Under the pieces are notes generated by a model that was not told the DNA's origin, made no database searches, and worked only from the letters and a program-made list of their open reading frames with translations. 64,000 nt of DNA, taken from assembly GCF_040958095.1 (NCBI RefSeq), contig NC_091208.1, forward strand, positions 16,485,267 to 16,549,266, read 5' to 3'. This document shows, piece after piece, positions 1 through 10,735 of this stretch. Source of the stretch: Procambarus clarkii (taxonomy: Eukaryota > Arthropoda > Malacostraca > Decapoda > Cambaridae). Both the position numbers and the translations under genes were made by a program. Every line of letters begins with the position of its first letter. Within the stretch, counting starts at the first letter, position 1.

Positions 1-1094
1 CTTCTCTGAGGAGTTGGTTATATATATTATCTTTAGGGAGATATCTTTACTCACTACCTCATGTGCCAAACTTAAAGGTAAGAGTTAATGAATACCGCTG
101 CCGTCCTCGCTGAACAGCAACAAAAGACCATGGGTCCAGACTGAATCGCTGTTAACCATGAAAGGATCCAAACACCTTTGTCACCACTAGTCCCCGGCAG
201 CAGTAAATAATAAAAAAAGACAGGAAAACAAAGCAGTACCCCTGTTGGCACCTCTCTTATGCCTACAACACATCAAGAGGTCACCTGGTATTGCCAGGTG
301 AACTCTTGAGGTGACCGCATTAAATATGTGGAATTCACATCAGCAAGAACCTGTTGTCATGTACCACTTCTGAGCACATGGCAAGTCCTCTCTCAGTTAC
401 ATTCACTCAGATGACTTTCCTCAGGCTTTCAGGTTTTAATTTCCCCATCCACTTTTTTCCCAAATTAAGGCAATTTACCTGAAATACTTCTTTTCTCTCA
501 AGAATTTTTCGATCCATCGAAGCAAAAAGGAAAACACCTTAATATCAAGAAAATACGACATTTAATAAACAAATGTACAATGAAATCAAACGAATATGGC
601 ACCCCAAATTAAGTCTTAAACTCTCCAACTGAATCTTATCAACATAACAGGGTTAAATATCTTAATTTATATATACACATTTTCTCTGCCATTATAACAA
701 GCTCTCTCTTCAAATATATGCTCTCCAAAGTGTCGGCAAAGTCAACTCTAACATGTAGCTTCCACTCCCTAGATGGATGAATTACAAAAAGAATACAAAC
801 ATTCATATTTAAATTCAGTAGCTGGAACAAAAAATCCGTTCTGGTTAATATAGGAAGATTAAACCACACACAAGAAGATGAGGAGACGACGACGTTTCGG
901 TCCGTCATGGACCGAAGAGGATGGACTGAGAGGACAGAATGTAACGGAGATAATCAAGCCGATTGTGATGATAGCGAGGCTGTTGTTGTTTTAAATTTAG
1001 CTACTATAAACAAAATGTCCATGTAGCACGGACTATAAAGAGCCAGTAGTGGACTTACCTGGCAAAGGAGCGGGGCTGTAACTCGACGGGGGAT
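1..1094. repeat. Dispersed repeat module, copy 1
   Basis: This stretch has no convincing gene. It is a diverged direct copy of 24303-25646: both start with the same CTTCTCTGAGGAGTTGG text, run through the same ACCTGTTGTCATGTACC block, and stop at the same GTAACTCGACGGGGGA end, after which the two copies diverge. The window begins inside or exactly at its left edge. On the minus strand it carries a GGTCC-loop-GGACC-GAAAC motif near 880-915 that resembles part of a hammerhead ribozyme, a known component of PLE terminal repeats. The shared right boundary suggests a true element end. In the other copy the module directly abuts a PLE, so a PLE terminal repeat is the leading interpretation, but that is inference. 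Confidence 0.6.
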
Positions 1095-1100
1095 ATATAC

Positions 1101-1102
<2 letters not shown>

Positions 1103-1175
<73 letters not shown>
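1103..1175. repeat. (AT)n microsatellite
   Basis: Near-pure AT dinucleotide tract. It replaces the outer ~290 bases of the 3' LTR of the gypsy element that begins at 1186. The poly-Tyr/Ile reading frames across it are artefacts. Confidence 0.97.
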
Positions 1176-1176
<1 letters not shown>

Positions 1177-1185
1177 CCGGCGTGT

Positions 1186-1353
1186 GGAGGGTGTGTGGAG
1201 TGGGGGGATCTTGGATACGTTTTGCCTCCTGGTCAAAACGTTTTGTGCTACTGGTGACGTATCTTGAACGTAGCATCCTATACTTGTGTCTTTGGCGTAA
1301 CTTAAAGTAGGGAAGAGCAGGCTCAATCTCTCTTGAAAGAGATTATCGTCACA
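1186..1353 (-). repeat. 3' LTR of gypsy element 1 (truncated)
   Basis: Matches 6284-6449 of the 5' LTR closely (GTGTGGAGTGGGGGGATCTTGG to TTATCGTCACA) with scattered substitutions. The remaining ~290 bases are missing and an (AT)n tract takes their place. Outside its U3 edge lies CTCTCCCCC, read on the minus strand as the polypurine tract. Confidence 0.85.
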
Positions 1354-1375
1354 ACTCTCCCCCGAAGCCTGCGGT

Positions 1376-1876
1376 TCCGGTGAAGTTACGTCTTCAGGTG
1401 GTAGAGTGGTAGGTGGAGCAGCCTCTACCTCATTGACTCTGGAGAGGGCGTCTGCTATGATGATGTCAGAACCCTTGATGTAGAGATCTCCAGGTTGAAA
1501 TTCTGCAGATATCAAGCCCATTGTAGAATTGGGCTTGCTGCAGGAAGTGTAGGGGTTGTGGTCCGAGTAGATGGTGGTAGACCGAGCACTTTTCAAGTAT
1601 GGTTCGAAGTGCTGCAAGTTCAGGACGATGAGTAGCTCCCTGTCGATTGGGCTGCAGTTCCATGTAGCTGTAGTCGCTAACAGGTAGATTCTCCTCGCCT
1701 CGTTGTTGCATTAGGTCACCCCCGATGCCGGTACCACTGGCGTCGACATGGAGGATGAAAGGCTTCCTGATATCTGGCGAGGTGAGAATAGGATTAGAAC
1801 ATGGCAAAGGAGCACTATTATAGTCCTGTAAATTGGGATGAAGATCAGGTAGGATTTCCGATTTGGAAAGCACCAA
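1376..1876 (-). pseudogene. RNase H domain of gypsy element 1, frameshifted
   Basis: Minus-strand translation gives the gypsy RNase H start (KPFILHVDASGTGIGG, first catalytic Asp) near 1750, then ELLIVLNLQHFEPYL and YSDHNP in other frames near 1560-1650, and finishes with the family signature GSDIIIADALSRV near 1440. At least one frameshift lies around 1620-1690. What precedes it is linker sequence that follows the integrase stop, with no recognisable RT fingers or palm, so the RT was deleted between integrase and RNase H. Confidence 0.8.
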
Positions 1877-1974
1877 TTCAGTGTTAATGCTTTCTGGAGA
1901 AGCAGGGAAGGTTTCACTGTGGAGGTATGGACCTTAGATGTAGGGACAGATATCAGCACAGTCGGGGGAATACC

Positions 1975-3108
1975 TTAATACTGCTTCAGGAGGTTGACGT
2001 GACACAGCTGGGTCTTCCGCCGCCTATCAGGAGTCTCAAGAACGTAGATGTTGTTGTTCCTGCACTCCTTGATACGGTAGGGTCCTGAAAACTTGTTTTT
2101 CAATGGAGAACCTGCAATAGGAAGGTATGCCAATACGAAGTCTCCTGGTTTAAATTTCCTTAATTTGCTGCTTTGGTCAAAATGAGTCTTCATCCTCTCC
2201 TGGGCTTTCAATAGGTTGTCATTAGCAAATTTACGTACTCGCTCTAGAATGTGTTGTAAGTTTTGAAGAAACTGAGGCACATTCTGATGGTCACTGAAGG
2301 TGGCATTACATAGAGAGTCCTTGAAAGCTTTGAGAGGAGTACGGCACTTACGTCCGTAGAGCATCTCATAAGGAGATACTCCTAGTGACTCATTGGGGAG
2401 ACTAAGAAAAATACACATTATGAGATCAAGTTGTCTATCCCAGTCCTTCAAAGTCTCATTGCAGAATTTCTTTAGAAGTACTTTAATAGTCTGATGACTA
2501 CGTTCAAGAGAACCCTGTGAAGCAGGATGATAGGTGCTGGACAGTACCTGTGTGATGTTGAACTCCTCCAGAGTCTTCTTGAAGAGATCACTGGTGAAGT
2601 TGGTGCCACAGTCACTTTGAACCTCTCTTGGAAATCCATACTGGGTGAAGATCTTCAATAGGTGTTTCACCACAGTAGCAGCCGTAATGTTCTTTACTGG
2701 AACTGCTGTGGGAAACCTGGTGGTAGGACACAAGATAGTTAATATATAGGCGTTGCCAGAACTGGTCCGGGGTAAAGGACCAACACAGTCTATGCTGAGT
2801 CTGTGGAAAGGTTCCGCAGGCACCTGGATGGGTTTCAGTGGAGCCTGGGGAATAGAGATGTTAGGTTTACCTGCCATCTGACATATATGACACTCTTGTA
2901 CGTATTTCTTTACGTCTTTTACCATACCTGGCCAATAGTAGTCTTGTCTGATTCCGTGGTAGGTTTTGTTGAAGCCATAGTGAGAAAGAGCTCCGTGGGC
3001 CAGGTGTAGAATATCGGGCCGTATGCTGGTGGGAATCACTAGTTGTTCAACATTGGCCCAATCGTCATCCTCCTTCAGCTTGCTGGGTCTGTATCTGCGG
3101 TAGAGCAA
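1975..3108 (-). pseudogene. Integrase of gypsy element 1
   Basis: 377 residues of Ty3/gypsy integrase. The N-terminal HHCC zinc module is visible (H..H then CHICQ). The catalytic triad is D in SIDCVGPLP, D in QSDCGTNF and E in SLERSHQ, followed by the GPY/F C-terminal module (FSGPYRIKECR...) and a typical HVNLLKQY end. The frame is the same as the gag/protease frame upstream, separated from it by a single stop at 3157-3159, so gag-PR-INT was once continuous. The domain itself looks intact. The frame should begin just upstream of the listed start, at the PGFFLENELLYRR segment. Confidence 0.9.
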
Positions 3109-3156
3109 TTCATTCTCTAGGAAGAACCCAGGGATACTGTCAGGTTGAGTCTCAGC

Positions 3157-4350
3157 CTAGAAGAATAATAGTGTTACTGATTGATCTTCCCTCTGTAACT
3201 TACGGAACTCCAACTTGGTAAGATTTGGAGGTAGATTCTGAGGGTCTTGAGGGACAGCGGTAGCAGTAGATTCGGCTGGTTGCGGTCGTGCAGCTTGTGC
3301 ACGGGTGGTCACCAAAACCGGAGGAGAAACTTTATCACTTTCTTGAACCTCTGCTGGAACATATTCAAAGATGGGATTATCCATTACAGAGGTACACACC
3401 TGGGGTTTGTCCGTGATGATCAGGTTGGGCGGTTGCAGATCTTCTGCCAAGTCGTTGCCAAGGAGAAGTTGCACTCCAGGCATGGGAAAAGGCTTTTCCC
3501 TGATGGCGACTTGGACTTCACCGGTCACGAAGGGACAATCCAGGAGGACTCTGGCGAGTGGATATGGAGTAGTAGCAGTGAGGTCAGTGATAAGGACGGT
3601 TTCCCCGGTGTAGGCGACGTTAAACACAGCCGATTTCAACATAATGGACTGAAGAGCCGCTGTGTCCCTCAAGATCTTCAATTTGAAACTTCCCTCCGAA
3701 TCTGTACCGTTGGTAGAGACAGTTCCAGGATACAGGTGTTTACTGAAGAGAGAAAGATCATTAACACCAACACCAACATTCATTACAGGCTTACCGGACT
3801 TAGGAGGAGTCTGTTTGGGTTTAGTAGATTCATTGCTCTTGTTTTGAGCCTTCACACATCTATCTATGGTATGTCCATAGAGTTTGCAATACTTACAATA
3901 CAATTGTGAGCTCGCTTCATCAGTACTCACTTTATCGTAACTGTACCAAGACTTCTTACTTGGAGGTGGTGATGGTGTCAGCCGGTGGATGAGGCTGTAG
4001 GTGTCAGCCGACTTCGCACATTTGATGTAGTCGGTTTCTTCTTTATCTGCTAGATATAAACGGACGGAAGGGGGAACACGTCTCAAGAATTCCTCAACTA
4101 GCATGAGGTTGATGAGTTCTGCAAATGTAGAGACATGTGCTGCTTCCAGCCATTTCATGAAATATCTTTTCTTTGTATTGGCAAATTCTAGAAAGGTGGT
4201 GGTACTTGCCTTAAGATGGTCACGGAATTTTCGTCGGTAGCTTTCGGTGTTGAGAAGGTAGGCGTCCAAAACTGCTTGCTTCAAGGTCTGGTAGTCATTC
4301 TCACACGCTAAGGTACTGAGAGTAACTGCAGCTCTACCTGTAAGATGCAC
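3157..4350 (-). pseudogene. Gag (SCAN-like) plus CCHC and protease, gypsy element 1
   Basis: Residues ~10-115 form a helical segment with the SCAN pattern (SYRRKFRDHLK, FLEFANTKKRYFMKWL, LMLVEEFLRRVPPSVRLYL). The SCAN domain of vertebrate zinc-finger proteins is known to derive from Gmr1-like gypsy gag. At ~153-166 is a CCHC knuckle (CKYCKLYGHTIDRC). Around residues 230-300 is a protease-like fold with ILRDTAALQS and VQLLLGNDLAED; the catalytic triplet reads DTA where DTG is usual. The tail runs directly toward integrase. The N-terminal part of gag is out of frame upstream (4398-5080). Confidence 0.8.
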
Positions 4351-4397
4351 TCTGAGAAGGGTAGACCATTGGTCAGCAGGCCAGCTAAGTTGATTAG

Positions 4398-5080
4398 CTA
4401 GGGTCTCAAAGGTGGTAAAAAAACATCGATCTCTGTCTCAACGAATGGTGGCATTAACTTACTTGCATGGGAGATATTGAAACTTACGGGAAGACTGGCG
4501 GTAGCTTGCTGGCGTTGAGTGAGGTGTGTAGTCTCCAACGTGAGTTCTTGTTGACGACATTCTATAGCCATAGCCGCTTGCTGTTTGTCATGCTCGCGTT
4601 GCATCTCCAGGTGACGATGTTTTGCTTCAAGCTGTACTCTCTCACGCTCACGGAGTATTGCAGTCTCACGTTCCTTGATTGCGACTTCACGTTCCTTTTC
4701 TTCTTTTCTCATTGCAGCTTCCTCTTTCCTCAGTTCTAGAGCTTCTTTTGCAGGGCAGCCTCTCGTTCTTGCTCTTCTTTCCTCATTGCAGCTTCCTCTT
4801 TTCTCTGCTCTCTTTCGAGCTTGGCGAGTTCTAGTTTGAGTTTCATAGTCGCCAAATCAGTTTTATCTGCAATAGAATAAGTTTCGTGAGTTTCAGAGTC
4901 AATCTTCCCTTCATCTAAGAGGTAATCCATGATTAGGTTATGTATTTCATTTTTGTTGGCTCCATGGGGAACATCTAGTTGATACTCGTGTGCAGGAGTT
5001 TGTAATTCAGTCCTCTTGGCACGACACAAGGTCCCTATTTCACCAGCTGGGTCGTTACGGAAAGCTTGGAGACGAAACAT
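4398..5080 (-). pseudogene. Gag N-terminal coiled-coil part, gypsy element 1
   Basis: Begins at MFRLQAFRNDPAGEIG (Met at 5080; an upstream in-frame Met is less likely because it lies in leader sequence) and continues through a very Glu/Arg/Lys-rich heptad-like stretch (LERE, RKEE, REAAL...), interrupted by a frameshift near 4712-4740. A second frameshift near 4350-4400 separates it from the SCAN-like part. This charged N-terminal coiled coil before SCAN is seen in related gag proteins. Function inferred: capsid assembly. Confidence 0.7.
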
Positions 5081-5991
5081 GGTGAAAGATAGCAAATAAA
5101 TGTACACGAATATAATTGTGATATGGTAAATGTCAGAAACAGGATAACGTGGCAACTGGTAACTATCCTGTGGAATTTTAATCTTTAACAATAAACGTTA
5201 ATTATAGGACGGTAAATGATTAGTCAATCAAAGTCGCAGGAAATCTTGTACCCGGTACTCAATGTAAGAGAATAAGGGCAAGAAAATCCTACTAAATAAG
5301 TGAAACTGAGTTTCTAAAACAAATGAAACATTTAATTGCTCCAAAAGTGAATTAGGTAGTCCAAGAATATAGGCATACCTTGCCGAGTCTCTATAGGACA
5401 TAAGCAAGGGTTTCCCACTAAATGAATATGATACTTACAGAATTAGCGAACTTTGTGCTCTGTAAAAAGAAAGCTAATTCCCTACCTAAGTAAATATCAT
5501 CATCTCTGACCGACGTGTAGGGGTGCGAGTGTCAACTGGTGACAAGAACTGCTGCTGAGGTCCCAACTCAGCAACAAAGTCCGTCCAAAGGCTAGAGGAA
5601 CTATGGCCCTCTTCTCCTCCTTCGGTCGGATTGCAGAAGATAGGGTGCTTTGACCCAGAGACAAACCAAAGTACCAGGGTACCAAAATGATGATCTGCCA
5701 AAAATATGAGAAATATCCTAGGGACAAAAGGTGGTAAACACGAGTAATAACACGGAGGGAGAGATGACCAATTAAGAGAATGACTGCGGCCTACAGTCAC
5801 CACGTAATCCAAAGTTATCTCACACTCACCATATGCTACTCTCGGAATGCACAATACACACAGCACCATATAAATATGAAAATTAATGATAATATTGAAA
5901 GGCTACTTTAGCAAAGTGAAGTACGCTTACCACAAATTGACGTTCTGGTACTAGTACCTGAGTGAAGCTCCCGGACAGGCCCCCCATTAAA
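5081..5991 (-). other. 5' leader of gypsy element 1
   Basis: Untranslated leader between the 5' LTR and gag. The PBS is immediately inside the LTR at about 5970-5988. Read on the minus strand it starts TGGGGGGCCTGTCCGG, whose complement ends ...CCCCCCA and resembles a tRNA-Pro 3' end with one difference. The remaining ~0.8 kb has no coding signature; a 127-residue open frame at 5486-5869 shows no domain and looks fortuitous. Confidence 0.65.
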
Positions 5992-6449
5992 TGTGACGGG
6001 AAAGTGTTGGAGTGTTGATGTTCGGCAGTCCTCCAATGGCAGGTGTCAAAGACTAGTCACACTTAAAACAAAAATATAGACTGCTTGCCTGTTGTCTGTG
6101 GTAAATTAGAGGGAGGAACATGTAAAACACAAAGTATGAACAATGAAACTTTAATATATTTACTTTAAACATAAATTAAAATATAGGCAAATCTCAGGCA
6201 AATGACTAATGAGATAAAATGACAAAGATAAATACAAAAAAAACACAATAGATTAAATAATGTTGAAATGGTTTGATGACGAACCGGTGTGTGGAGTGGG
6301 GGGATCTTGGATACGTTTTGCCTCCTGGTCAAAACGTTTTGTGCTACCGGTGACGTATCTTTAATGTAGCATCTTATACTTGTATTTTGGACGTAACTTG
6401 AAGTAGGGAAGAGCAGGCTCAATCTCTCCTGAAAGAGATTATCGTCACA
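5992..6449 (-). repeat. 5' LTR of gypsy element 1
   Basis: 458 bp, bounded by TGTGACG and CGTCACA, which are themselves inverted repeats. The inner half has the AT-rich transcription-start/poly(A)-like zone. The outer boundary is followed by ATATATATTAG, so this element, like the solo LTR at 60743, sits in AT-repeat DNA. Confidence 0.85.
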
Positions 6450-6454
6450 ATATA

Positions 6455-7042
6455 TATTAGTATATTTTGGTAGCAGTCTTTCCTGTAGACATATATTATT
6501 AAATATGACCGAAAAAGTAAGATTAATAATTCTAACACGAATTTTCTCAATATTTCTTATGGTTCTTTTCTCTGTCGATGGTAACTGAAAAATCAGTTCT
6601 CCAAAATTCCTTTTTATTTCTAGTCTGACGCGACACTTGAACACGTTTCGTTATAACTTATTACATTTTCAAAGACTTTAGTTTACACACACACACACAA
6701 CTATAATCTGCAAACACTAAAACATATTTCTTACTATGCTATAATTCAAACGGCTTTTCATTTTATATACCTGCATTTGGGTGAGGTGATATGTTACAAC
6801 AGTTTTGGATGAGGTGAAAAGAAACTTTCTACACAAGATAGAACACGAAATATTGGGTAATATTGGGTAAAGTTAAAGGGGAAGAATGGAAGTAAATGCA
6901 AAGGGCCTATTGGCCCATATTTCTTGATGCTTCTATACTGGTGCGGAGTCTTAAAATGGGTAGAATATAGTTGTGCATTAATTTGCTGTTGATTGCTGGT
7001 GTTGACTTCTTAATGTGTATATTACACATTAAGAAGTCAACA
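6455..7042 (-). mobile_element. PLE-A 3' end relic, copy 1
   Basis: Diverged minus-strand copy of the PLE-A 3' region: the tail with ATTAAATATGACCGAAAAAG, the GACGCGACAC block, and the end of the endonuclease frame (ILPT... to HIKKSTP equivalent, now disrupted). Coding sequence stops at GTTGACTTCTTAATGTGTA (7001-7019), which is followed after 3 bases by its exact reverse complement to 7041: a hairpin at the truncated 5' junction. Confidence 0.8.
7001..7041. repeat. Perfect hairpin at PLE-A junction
   Basis: 19-bp perfect arms (20 if the flanking T/A is counted) with loop TAT. The left arm is PLE-A coding sequence and the right arm its inverted copy. Compare 20815-20847 and 62264-62298. Confidence 0.9.
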
Positions 7043-7203
7043 GCGCTTATTAACTAAGCTCCCTGACTGGCCTGCGTTCATGCAGCTTTCTCACACATGT
7101 TAGACTCAGTGCGCCCGTGCGAATTTGATGAAAAAACTGTACCCAAATGGATCCTTGAGTGTCGTCGGGGGTTGGTCAGTCAGGGAGCTTAGTTAATAAG
7201 CGC
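7043..7203. mobile_element. Small MITE, ~160 bp
   Basis: Terminal inverted repeats of about 27 bp: GCGCTTATTAACTAAGCTCC at the left and its reverse complement at 7176-7203. The interior includes a fragment resembling the SINE tail just downstream (GCGTTCATGCAGCTTTCTCACAC). No coding capacity. Confidence 0.7.
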
Positions 7204-7230
7204 CAAGACTGACCAATCCTTATAGACGAT

Positions 7231-7975
<745 letters not shown>

Positions 7976-7976
7976 T

Positions 7977-7994
7977 GTCGTACCTAGTAGCCAG
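7977..7994 (+). mobile_element. TTAGG-core MITE, left stub of a split copy
   Basis: GTCGTACCTAGTAGCCAG, the first 18 bases of the MITE. The element then breaks into the composite element starting GGACCTAGATTCAGGAAG. The rest of the same MITE resumes at 11394. Confidence 0.85.
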
Positions 7995-8453
7995 GACCTA
8001 GATTCAGGAAGCTCTGTGTATTTCTTCGTAAGTGGGTTTGCTACGAAGGTTCCTAAGTGCGCCCTAAGAAGATGCTTAGATGTGATTCAATAAGGTCCAC
8101 TTAGGAAGAAAATTGTTGGTTCACCTGCGTGCCGATAGAGGTCACTGCTGTGTTTCGTTTGGTCAATCAGAGAGCAGCAACATTCTTCATATTGAAGATT
8201 TAGCGCTGGCTTATCGGAGCTCTACTGCCTCCTATTTACGTCGAATTTTCTTATAAAATTAGTATATTTCGAAGTAAAACAATGTTTTTTCAACTTCTAC
8301 AGCCAGCACCGACATTGTAGTAAACAAATATGTTACATTTGTTGTTTACCTACGTAATTCTAAGAGATACTGTGTAGCTGTCCTTGTTGCTCGGAAGATG
8401 CGCTGACAATTATTGTATATATTTACTGAATTTACCCAAGGGCCACTAACTAT

Positions 8454-8642
8454 CTAGTGGCCTCGAAGAGGACAGAAAGCCGGCGGCTTGTTAAAGGGCC
8501 CGCCAATTGTCTTAATGATATTTTTTAGCTGGAATTTGGCATTTACGGCTTCAGCGGGTAAGCGTTTCCATGAGTTTATAGCCCTCTTGGTGGAAAAAAA
8601 ATCTGTTTTCAGTCCTACTTGAGAGAACATACTCTCCAACAC
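8454..8642 (-). pseudogene. LINE ORF2 C-terminal fragment
   Basis: The translation contains FFSTKRAINSWKRLPAEAVNA, the conserved segment close to the C-terminus of many invertebrate LINE reverse transcriptases. It has no RT core. An equivalent fragment is at 33160-33429 in the second composite element. Confidence 0.65.
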
Positions 8643-9664
8643 TATATCTGTGATTGTCCTGTTATCAGTGACTTCATATTAAATGGTATGAGATATTTTG
8701 AGCTCTGTAATTGCTTCATACACTCAGGAATATTGGAAGATATTCTTGTGCTGCACCCAGATTTTGCCAGTGGGGGCTAATAGATCAGCATTAAGTATTT
8801 TGTTCTCTCCTAATTCCATGTATAACTGGCCATCCTGTGAGGTGAGGATGTTGGGTGAGCTTGTAGCTGGTTTTTGATCTACACTGTGTGGTCCTTTATA
8901 CAGAATAGGGAAGCAGCACATTGCTGTGTATACCTAAACATGTTTAAAAATACATTGTTTGAGAGGAGTCTGGTAGAAACTGGTAAGAGTAATTATAATA
9001 TAATGTTTCCATGATTCAGTGCTTACCTCTTGTGAAAATTGCTTAGAGTTGTTTAGTCAGAGTTGATTTGTTTTTTGTATTGAGGCTGGTATTTTCTAAA
9101 TTGATTCCATGTACAGTATGTCTAACCATCCTGTGAAATGGGAGTATTAGATAAACTTATAGCTAGTTTTTTATCTACACTGTGTAATATTCCATATAGA
9201 ATAGGGTAGTAGTACATTGCTGTGTATACCTAATCTTCTTAATAAAAAAAATCAGTAATAAAGATTTTAAATTATAGATTGTATTATTACAAATTCAGTA
9301 CTGTATTATCCTTATTAAATCATGTTGACCATGGATCATTAAGATCTCATGTTGATATGTAATAGTCATATTTCTTTTGAACTGCTAATCCATGCTAATC
9401 ATTCATTAAATTGTGCATTATGTCTCAATTTTTCACTTCCTTGGATATACTGTACAGTACAAAAAGATAGGATAAAAATAAACCAGTAATATTTCTTTCA
9501 TTATATTTTTCATTTAAATAACTGCATCAATATTTTTACAGCTGACAGGATTTGTTTTACCATACAGGTGCATTATTTGTTAAAAAAAAATTTGGTTTAT
9601 TGTTACACACAATGGTGCTACATAGCCTTCCCAGCTTGGTGCCTTCTTTTAATACTTGCTGATT

Positions 9665-10214
9665 AAAAAATAAATAATAAATACATTTTATTCAGGAAAA
9701 GTACATACAGTTGATTTACAAACATAATGTTGGATTTATAGATAGAGCTAGTACATACAATACCTAAAGCCACTAATACTGATAGCATTTCGGGCAAGGT
9801 GTGGGGGAAAAAACACAGACTAAAACTTAATAGTAATTGGGATTAGGTATAAATTGTGTTGAAAGAAGGAATAAAAAATAAAAAAAGGGGGGTTAACATA
9901 GCATAAATCAGCAATTGCACATGTTGGTGAACAACGTTGTTTAAAAAATAGCAAGACATGGGTTGACATTTAGGAGGTAAGTTAGGTTACATGGAGTTAA
10001 TTAGGCAGTACTTGGTTTAACTCTTAAACTGGTTGAAAGTGGTACAGCCTTTGACATGATTCGGGAGGTCATTCCACATTCTGGGTCCCTTGATTTGTAG
10101 AGCACTTCTAGTTTGGTTACACACAGCCAAATTGAGTAACAGGACACAAATTTGTGTCTTGGACACAAATTTGTTCCATGCTAAATGTAGAGGAATCAGC
10201 TGAGTATTCCTCAA
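9665..10214 (-). pseudogene. LINE 3' end: C-terminal peptide plus 3' UTR
   Basis: Minus strand: LQIKGPRMWNDLPNHVKGC near 10030-10110 is the C-terminal LINE segment. It is followed (lower coordinates) by the 3' UTR with the GCCCGAAATGCTATCAGTATTAGTGGC motif and an ATTTATTATTTATTT tail. The same end occurs at 34375-34915 and, attached to an RT, at 35998-36500. Confidence 0.75.
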
Positions 10215-10436
10215 ATAAAATAAGTTGCCTCAGCTTATAAGGTATATAAAATAAGCATTTCTCAAATAAGTAGCTGCCTCACCTCACTGCCTTACTGCTA
10301 CATAGCCTTCCCGGCATGGTGCCTTCTTTTCATAATTACTTGTTCCACACCCAAATTGTATAACAGGAAGAGGTCTTGGACCCCTACTTCCCTCTCTCTT
10401 TTTTAATAGTCTATATTCGTCTATATTCGTCTAAAT

Positions 10437-10735
10437 AGTCTCCGTGGTGTAGTGGTAAGACACTCGCCTGGCGTTCCGCGAGCGCTATGTCATGGGTTCG
10501 TATCCTGGCCGGGGAGGATTTACTGGGCGCAATTCCTTAACTGTAGCCTCTGTTTAACGCAACAGTAAAATGTGTACTTGGATGAAAAAACGATTCTTCG
10601 CGGCAGGGGATCGTATTCCAGGGACTGTAGGATTAAGGACTTGCCCGAAACGCTACGCGTACTAGTGGCTGTACAAGAATGTAACAACTCTTGTATATAT
10701 CTCAAAAAAAAAAAAAAATATATATAGTCATAATT
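10437..10735 (+). mobile_element. tRNA-derived SINE sharing a LINE 3' motif
   Basis: The head reads GTCTCCGTGGTGTAGTGGTAA (A box) and ATGGGTTCGTATCCTGG (B box). The body is ~120 bp. The 3' part is GCCCGAAACGCTACGCGTACTAGTGGCTGT, followed by a short hairpin (GTTACAACTCTTGT-like) and poly(A). It is absent from the other copy of the composite element, so it is a later insertion. The 3' motif is the same as in LINE 3' UTRs at 36085-36135 (-) and 51719-51745 (+), which suggests mobilisation by that LINE. Confidence 0.8.

Larger units (their letters stand above)
1186..6449 (-). mobile_element. Ty3/gypsy element 1, Gmr1-like order, defective
   Basis: LTR retrotransposon on the minus strand. Its 5' LTR is 5992-6449 and a truncated 3' LTR is 1186-1353; both share the start TGTGACGATAATC, and the 5' LTR ends CGTCACA. 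Just inside the 5' LTR is a primer-binding site whose complement resembles a tRNA-Pro 3' end. A purine tract (GGGGGAGAG) abuts the 3' LTR. Reading along the element: coiled-coil gag part, SCAN-like gag with CCHC knuckle, protease-like segment, integrase, then RNase H. RT is absent. Integrase upstream of RNase H is the order of Gmr1-type Ty3/gypsy elements. Two frameshifts in gag, one in-frame stop before integrase, a frameshift in RNase H and the RT loss make it inactive. Confidence 0.85.
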
